The position numbers and the translations under genes were made by a program. The notes beneath the pieces are model-generated. The model was not told where the DNA came from. It did not search any database and saw only the letters and a program-made list of their open reading frames with translations. DNA of 42,396 nt from Sphingopyxis soli (GTDB lineage Bacteria; Pseudomonadota; Alphaproteobacteria; Sphingomonadales; Sphingomonadaceae), in assembly GCF_018682675.1 (NCBI RefSeq), contig NZ_JAFMTR010000104.1, forward strand, positions 1-42,396, given 5' to 3'. Below are positions 38,625 to 42,396 of the stretch, piece after piece (within the stretch, counting starts at the first letter, position 1; every line of letters begins with the position of its first letter).

Positions 38625-39343
38625 TCCCGCCGATCGAGCGGATCGCGGAGACAGGTTCGACCAACGCCGACCTGCTGGCGCGACTGGCCAGCGGCGAGCA
38701 GGTCGGCGAGGGGCATTGGCTCGTCGCCGACCGCCAGACCGCCGGACGCGGCCGTCTGGGCCGGGCGTGGGGCGATGGCCACGGCAATTTCATGGGATCG
38801 ACGGTCGTTCACCTGACCGCGGGCGACCCGTCTCCCGCGACCCTTGCGCTGGTCGCCGGGGTCGCGCTCGCAAGAGCCGTCGCAGCGCTCGCACCGGGCG
38901 TGACCGCGATCCTCAAATGGCCGAACGATCTGTTGATCGACGGCGCGAAATGCGCCGGCATATTGCTGGAGCGGACGGGCGCCAGCGTCGTCATGGGTAT
39001 CGGGGTCAATCTGGTCTCCGCCCCCGATCTGCCCGATCGCGCCACTGCATCGCTCGCCGACAAGGGTGCGCGCCTCGACCGCGACCGCTTCGCCGAGGCG
39101 CTGGCGATTGCGATGGCGGATGCCTTGTGGACGTGGCGGCAGGAAGGTGTCGGCAGCATCGTCAACGCCTGGCTGCCCAGAGGGCATCCGGTCGGAACGC
39201 CGTTGCACGTGTCCGAACAAGGGATCGACGGCCTATTCGACGGTCTGGCGCCCGATGGCGCGCTGCGCTTGCGCGTTGCGGGCGGGGGGACCATGCTGCT
39301 TCACGCGGGCGACGTCGAATTGCGGCCCGTGGAGGGGAATTAG
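38621..39343 (+). CDS. birA: Biotin--[acetyl-CoA-carboxylase] ligase
   Basis: 240 residues; adds biotin to the carboxyl carrier protein via biotinyl-AMP. Motifs: ETGSTNADLLARL, DRQTAGRGRLGRAW (adenylate loop), LKWPNDLLIDGAKCAGILLE, VMGIGVNLV. No N-terminal helix-turn-helix, so it is a ligase only, not a repressor. No ATG, GTG or TTG lies in frame just before the conserved start; CTG at 38621, overlapping the nuoN stop as CTGA, gives [15 protein letters not shown], the expected N-terminus. Confidence 0.92.
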   Translation: MIPPIERIAETGSTNADLLARLASGEQVGEGHWLVADRQTAGRGRLGRAWGDGHGNFMGSTVVHLTAGDPSPATLALVAGVALARAVAALAPGVTAILKWPNDLLIDGAKCAGILLERTGASVVMGIGVNLVSAPDLPDRATASLADKGARLDRDRFAEALAIAMADALWTWRQEGVGSIVNAWLPRGHPVGTPLHVSEQGIDGLFDGLAPDGALRLRVAGGGTMLLHAGDVELRPVEGN

Positions 39344-40141
39344 GTGTCCATGCAAATTCTGCTCGCGATCGATGTCGGCAACACCAACGCCAAATTCGCG
39401 CTGTTCCGGGGAACCGAGCTGCTCGCGCGCTGGCGCATCGCCACCGACGACCGGCGCACGGCCGACGAATATATGGTCTGGCTCGACCAGCTTATGCGGA
39501 TCGAGGGGCATGACCGCGCCGAGGTTGGCGCGGTAATCATCTCGACCGTGGTGCCGCGGGCGCTCCACAATCTGCAGCTGCTCGCGGTCAAATATTTCGG
39601 CGTCGACGCGCTCGTCGCGGGCCGCGACCCGGTGAGCTGGGGCATCGCGCTCCGGGTCGACGAGCCGCAGTCGGTGGGCGCCGATCGCGCGGTCAACGCG
39701 ATTTCGGCGCAGGCGGTCGAACCGGGCAGGGACAAGCTTGTCATCAGTTTCGGCACCGCGACGACGCTCGACCATATCGGCCCCGAGGGCGCCTATCTCG
39801 GCGGGATCATCGCGCCCGGCGTCAACCTGTCGCTCGAAGCGCTGGTCGCCGCCGCCGCCAAGCTGCCGCGCATCGCGATCGAGGCGCCCGCGTCGGCCAG
39901 CGTCATTGGACGCACCACCGAAAGCCAGATGCTGATCGGCGTTTATTGGGGCTATGTCTCGATGATGGAGGGGCTGATCGCGCGGATGAAGGCCGAGATC
40001 GGCAAGCCGCTGACCGTGATCGCCACCGGCGGCCTTGCGACGCTGTTTCAGGAACAGGCGCACCTGTTCGACCGCATCGAACCCGATCTGACGCTGAACG
40101 GGTTGATGCACCTCTATAACCAACGGAACGGAAATATATGA
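39344..40141 (+). CDS. coaX: Type III pantothenate kinase
   Basis: 265 residues; phosphorylates pantothenate, first step to CoA, using ATP and a monovalent cation. Motifs: [14 protein letters not shown] (phosphate 1), [11 protein letters not shown], and SFGTATTLD (phosphate 2). GTG at 39344 directly follows the birA stop and lies seven bases after GGAGGG; ATG at 39350 is the alternative but its spacing is long. Its stop overlaps the RNase J start as ATGA. Confidence 0.95.
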   Translation: MSMQILLAIDVGNTNAKFALFRGTELLARWRIATDDRRTADEYMVWLDQLMRIEGHDRAEVGAVIISTVVPRALHNLQLLAVKYFGVDALVAGRDPVSWGIALRVDEPQSVGADRAVNAISAQAVEPGRDKLVISFGTATTLDHIGPEGAYLGGIIAPGVNLSLEALVAAAAKLPRIAIEAPASASVIGRTTESQMLIGVYWGYVSMMEGLIARMKAEIGKPLTVIATGGLATLFQEQAHLFDRIEPDLTLNGLMHLYNQRNGNI

Positions 40142-41772
40142 CGACTCCGGGCAAGGAGCTGCTTTTCCTCGCATTGGGGGGATCGGGCGAGATCGGCATG
40201 AACGCCAATCTCTATGGCTGCGACGGCAAATGGATCATGCTCGACCTCGGCGTGACCTTCGGCAGCCAGGATTATCCGGGGATCGAGATCGTGATGCCCG
40301 ACCTCGAGTTCATCGAGGACCGCAAGGACGACCTGCTCGGCATCGTGCTGACGCACGGGCATGAGGACCATATCGGCGCCATCCCCTATCTTGCTGCCGA
40401 CCTCGGCGTTCCGCTCTATGCCAACCGCTTCACCGCCGGGCTGATCGCGCACAAGCTCGCCGAAGAGGGGCTGGAGAAGGAGGTCGAGATCCGGGTCGTC
40501 GATATCGACGAAAGCTTTCGGATCGGGCCGTTCGGCATCCGGCTGGTGCCGCTGGCGCATTCGATCCTCGAGATGAGCGCGGCGGTGATCGACACCCCCT
40601 ATGGCCGCATCTTCCACACCGGCGACTGGAAGCTCGACGACGATCCGATCCTCGGCACGCCGGCGAGCGCAGCGGCGCTGACCGCGATCGGCGACGAGGG
40701 GGTCGACGTGCTCGTTTGCGATTCGACCAATGCCTTCAATGCCCAGGCATCGGGCAGCGAGGGCAGTGTGCGCGACGGGCTGATGAAGGCGGTCGGCGCG
40801 GCAAAGGGCAGGGTGGTCGTCACCACCTTCGCGTCGAACGCGGCGCGGCTCGCGACCCTCGGCGCGGTTGCCAAGGCGACGGGGCGCACCCTGTGCGTCG
40901 CGGGACGCTCGCTCGACCGCATTCTCGGCGTCGCGCGGACGGTCGGCTACCTCAAGGATTTTCCGGCGACGGTCGATTTCGACGAGGCGATGCGCCTGCC
41001 GCGCGACAGGCTGATGGTGATCGCGACCGGCGGGCAGGGCGAGCCGCGCGCCGCGCTGGCGCGCATGGCGGCCGACATCCACCAGATCAAGCTGGAGGCG
41101 GGCGACACGGTCGTCTTTTCGTCGAAGCAGATTCCCGGCAACGAGGTTGCGATCGGGCGGATCATGAACCAGCTCGCCGCGAAGGACGTGCTGACCGTTA
41201 CCGAGAAGCAGGCGCATATCCATGTCAGCGGCCATCCGGGGCAGCCCGAGCTCGCCGCGCTCTATGGCTGGCTGCGGCCGAAGCTGGTCGTGCCGGTGCA
41301 TGGCGAGATCCGCCATATGCACGAGCAGGCGCGCTTCGCGCTCGAACGGGGCGTGCCCGATACGCTGGTGCAGGAAAATGGCGACCTTGTCCGCCTCGCG
41401 CCGGGGCCGGCGCGGATCGTCGAACGCGTGCGGTCGGGCCGCCTGATCCTCGACGGCGACGTGATCCTGCCCGCCGATGGCGAGACGATCAACGAACGGC
41501 GCAAGCTCGCGCTTTACGGCCAGATTTCGGTCGCCGTGGTGCTGTCGGACGGCAAGTTCGAGGGGAGCGCGATCCAGTATCGCGGCGTGCCGGTCGAGGA
41601 TGACCGCGAGAGCTTCCTCGAGGAGCTGAACGAAGCCGCCGAGCAGGCGGCGACGGGTCCGGCGCGCGACCGCGAGGCGCTGAAAGAGGCGATCCGCCTC
41701 GGCGTGCGGCGGGTCGCGACCGACTGGACGGGCAAGAAGCCCATCACCGACGTGCTGATCGTGGATATCTGA
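40138..41772 (+). CDS. rnj: Ribonuclease J
   Basis: 544 residues, metallo-beta-lactamase/beta-CASP nuclease with 5'-3' exo- and endonuclease activity in mRNA decay and rRNA processing. Metal motif [11 protein letters not shown] (His73, His75, Asp77, His78); [25 protein letters not shown]; beta-CASP motifs [37 protein letters not shown] and VPVHGEIRH. The C-terminal domain follows. The gene is the fourth of the nuoN-birA-coaX-rnj coupled run. Confidence 0.96.
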   Translation: MTTPGKELLFLALGGSGEIGMNANLYGCDGKWIMLDLGVTFGSQDYPGIEIVMPDLEFIEDRKDDLLGIVLTHGHEDHIGAIPYLAADLGVPLYANRFTAGLIAHKLAEEGLEKEVEIRVVDIDESFRIGPFGIRLVPLAHSILEMSAAVIDTPYGRIFHTGDWKLDDDPILGTPASAAALTAIGDEGVDVLVCDSTNAFNAQASGSEGSVRDGLMKAVGAAKGRVVVTTFASNAARLATLGAVAKATGRTLCVAGRSLDRILGVARTVGYLKDFPATVDFDEAMRLPRDRLMVIATGGQGEPRAALARMAADIHQIKLEAGDTVVFSSKQIPGNEVAIGRIMNQLAAKDVLTVTEKQAHIHVSGHPGQPELAALYGWLRPKLVVPVHGEIRHMHEQARFALERGVPDTLVQENGDLVRLAPGPARIVERVRSGRLILDGDVILPADGETINERRKLALYGQISVAVVLSDGKFEGSAIQYRGVPVEDDRESFLEELNEAAEQAATGPARDREALKEAIRLGVRRVATDWTGKKPITDVLIVDI

Positions 41773-41775
41773 CGC

Positions 41776-42036
41776 ATGAAATGGACGTCTATCCTGGCGA
41801 TCTACACGCTCTTCTGGGCCTTCAGCGCCTTTTTCGTGCTGCCCTTCCACGGCCGCCGCGCCGAGGATGACGCGGCGCCGCTGGTGCCTGGGCAGGATCG
41901 GGGCGCGCCGGCCACCGTGCGTCCGGGACGCATCCTGCTGCAGATGACGATCGTCGCCACGATCGGCTTCGTGCTTTATTACATCGCCTATGTGAACGGC
42001 TGGGCCGACCCCGATGTGCTGAGCGGGCGGGCCTGA
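41776..42036 (+). CDS. DUF1467 family membrane protein
   Basis: 86 residues with two membrane helices (about 5-23 and 54-72). LFWAFSAFFVLPFHGRRAED fits DUF1467, a family found in alphaproteobacteria. Three bases after rnj, so probably co-transcribed. Function unknown. Confidence 0.85.
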   Translation: MKWTSILAIYTLFWAFSAFFVLPFHGRRAEDDAAPLVPGQDRGAPATVRPGRILLQMTIVATIGFVLYYIAYVNGWADPDVLSGRA

Positions 42037-42301
42037 GCGGTACCCTGGATCTGGCGGCCTTGGAGGTGGACCTTCGTCGTGCCGCCTTTCGCCATCGCGG
42101 CCCGAATTTCCAAAGTTCAGTAAAGTTCAGCCTATTGCTCCGCCCGTTTTGGACCGGAGATTGCCGGACCCATCACACGTGCGTCGCTGCGGCGGCACCT
42201 GCCAGCCGGAGCCGCGGGATGAAGGCTGGCACAGCGGGATAATGTAGGAAAGAGATATTTGAGGCGGAGTCGGCTTTGGGGTGGGAAGCAGACGATATGG
42301 T
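42037..42301. other. Non-coding stretch after the DUF1467 gene
   Basis: No credible gene was found. A 60-aa plus-strand frame here shows no family features, and the minus-strand frame is mostly repeat-derived. A tandem AAAGTTCAG (42112-42120 and 42122-42130) is the only pattern noted before the terminal repeat. Confidence 0.5.
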
Positions 42302-42396
42302 CCTCCCCATCGACTTGCGATGGGGAGGTGGCGGCCCGAAGGGCTGACGGAGGGGCCGAGCGCGCAGCGCTCGCTAACGCTCGCCGCCCCTCCACC
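42302..42396. repeat. Dispersed palindromic repeat at window end
   Basis: Begins with a perfect 11-bp hairpin, CCTCCCCATCG (42302-42312) and CGATGGGGAGG (42318-42328). GGTGGCGGCCCGAAGGGCTGACGGAGGGG comes next in two short overlapping inverted parts, then CGCGCAGCGCTCGC. It shares blocks with the element at 1-66. It is cut by the window edge and may also terminate the nuo-rnj transcript. Confidence 0.6.

Noticed and set aside
42060..42242. A 60-codon plus-strand frame after the DUF1467 gene
   Set aside because: No ribosome site, no recognisable features, and atypical composition for a coding frame in this genome.
42132..42395. An 87-codon minus-strand frame at the window end
   Set aside because: Its first half is translated repeat sequence (ALASAARSAPPSALRAATSPS type), which appears wherever this repeat family is read through.

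Overview
The window is high-GC alphaproteobacterial chromosomal DNA, most likely from a sphingomonad (Sphingopyxis/Sphingomonas type). The evidence is the strong G/C bias at third codon positions, the runs nuoA-N / birA / coaX / rnj / DUF1467 and zapA / 6S RNA / fau, efp next to suhB, and several families of dispersed palindromic repeats. The genus is an inference; no rRNA or marker search was possible. Almost all of the window is core metabolism. The accessory parts are the first 8 kb and one AT-rich gene inside the complex I operon.

Layout. (1) 72-7849, minus strand: a four-gene operon for exported DUF11-type repeat proteins: a 333-aa protein, a 154-aa protein, a 352-aa protein, then a 1716-aa protein ending in a predicted outer-membrane beta-barrel. 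I do not recognise it as a named system; it is the best candidate for something undescribed. (2) 8047-9366, plus: an AI-2E/PerM-type transporter and tRNA-Asp(GTC). (3) 9445-11103, minus: a small coiled-coil-like protein, zapA, 6S RNA, 5-formyl-THF cyclo-ligase and a DUF2842 membrane protein. (4) 11261-16580, plus: tkt, gap, pgk and a class I fructose-bisphosphate aldolase, followed by an O-methyltransferase. A convergent lipoprotein gene, thiE, a doubtful 54-aa ORF and an OPT-family transporter come next. (5) 20660-22766: efp and suhB, then a convergent YbjN-domain gene. (6) 22985-38624, plus: the complete 14-gene NADH:quinone oxidoreductase operon. An AT-rich ORFan lies between nuoD and nuoE, and a different palindromic repeat fills each of the nuoE/F, nuoF/G and nuoG/H gaps. 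(7) 38621-42036, plus: birA (apparently with a CTG start), type III pantothenate kinase, RNase J and DUF1467, tightly coupled to the nuo operon. (8) 42037-42396: non-coding, ending in a repeat related to the one at the window start.

Regulation. Several promoters can be read by eye with a shared form: TTG(A/C)nn, 16 bases, then CTAnnn. They precede the zapA operon, 6S RNA, thiE, efp and nuoA, with a close variant before tkt. In the zapA operon and thiE cases the -10 box is only 7 bases from the start codon, which suggests leaderless mRNAs. Stop/start overlaps (ATGA, GTGA, TGATG and one CTGA) couple most genes in the operons.
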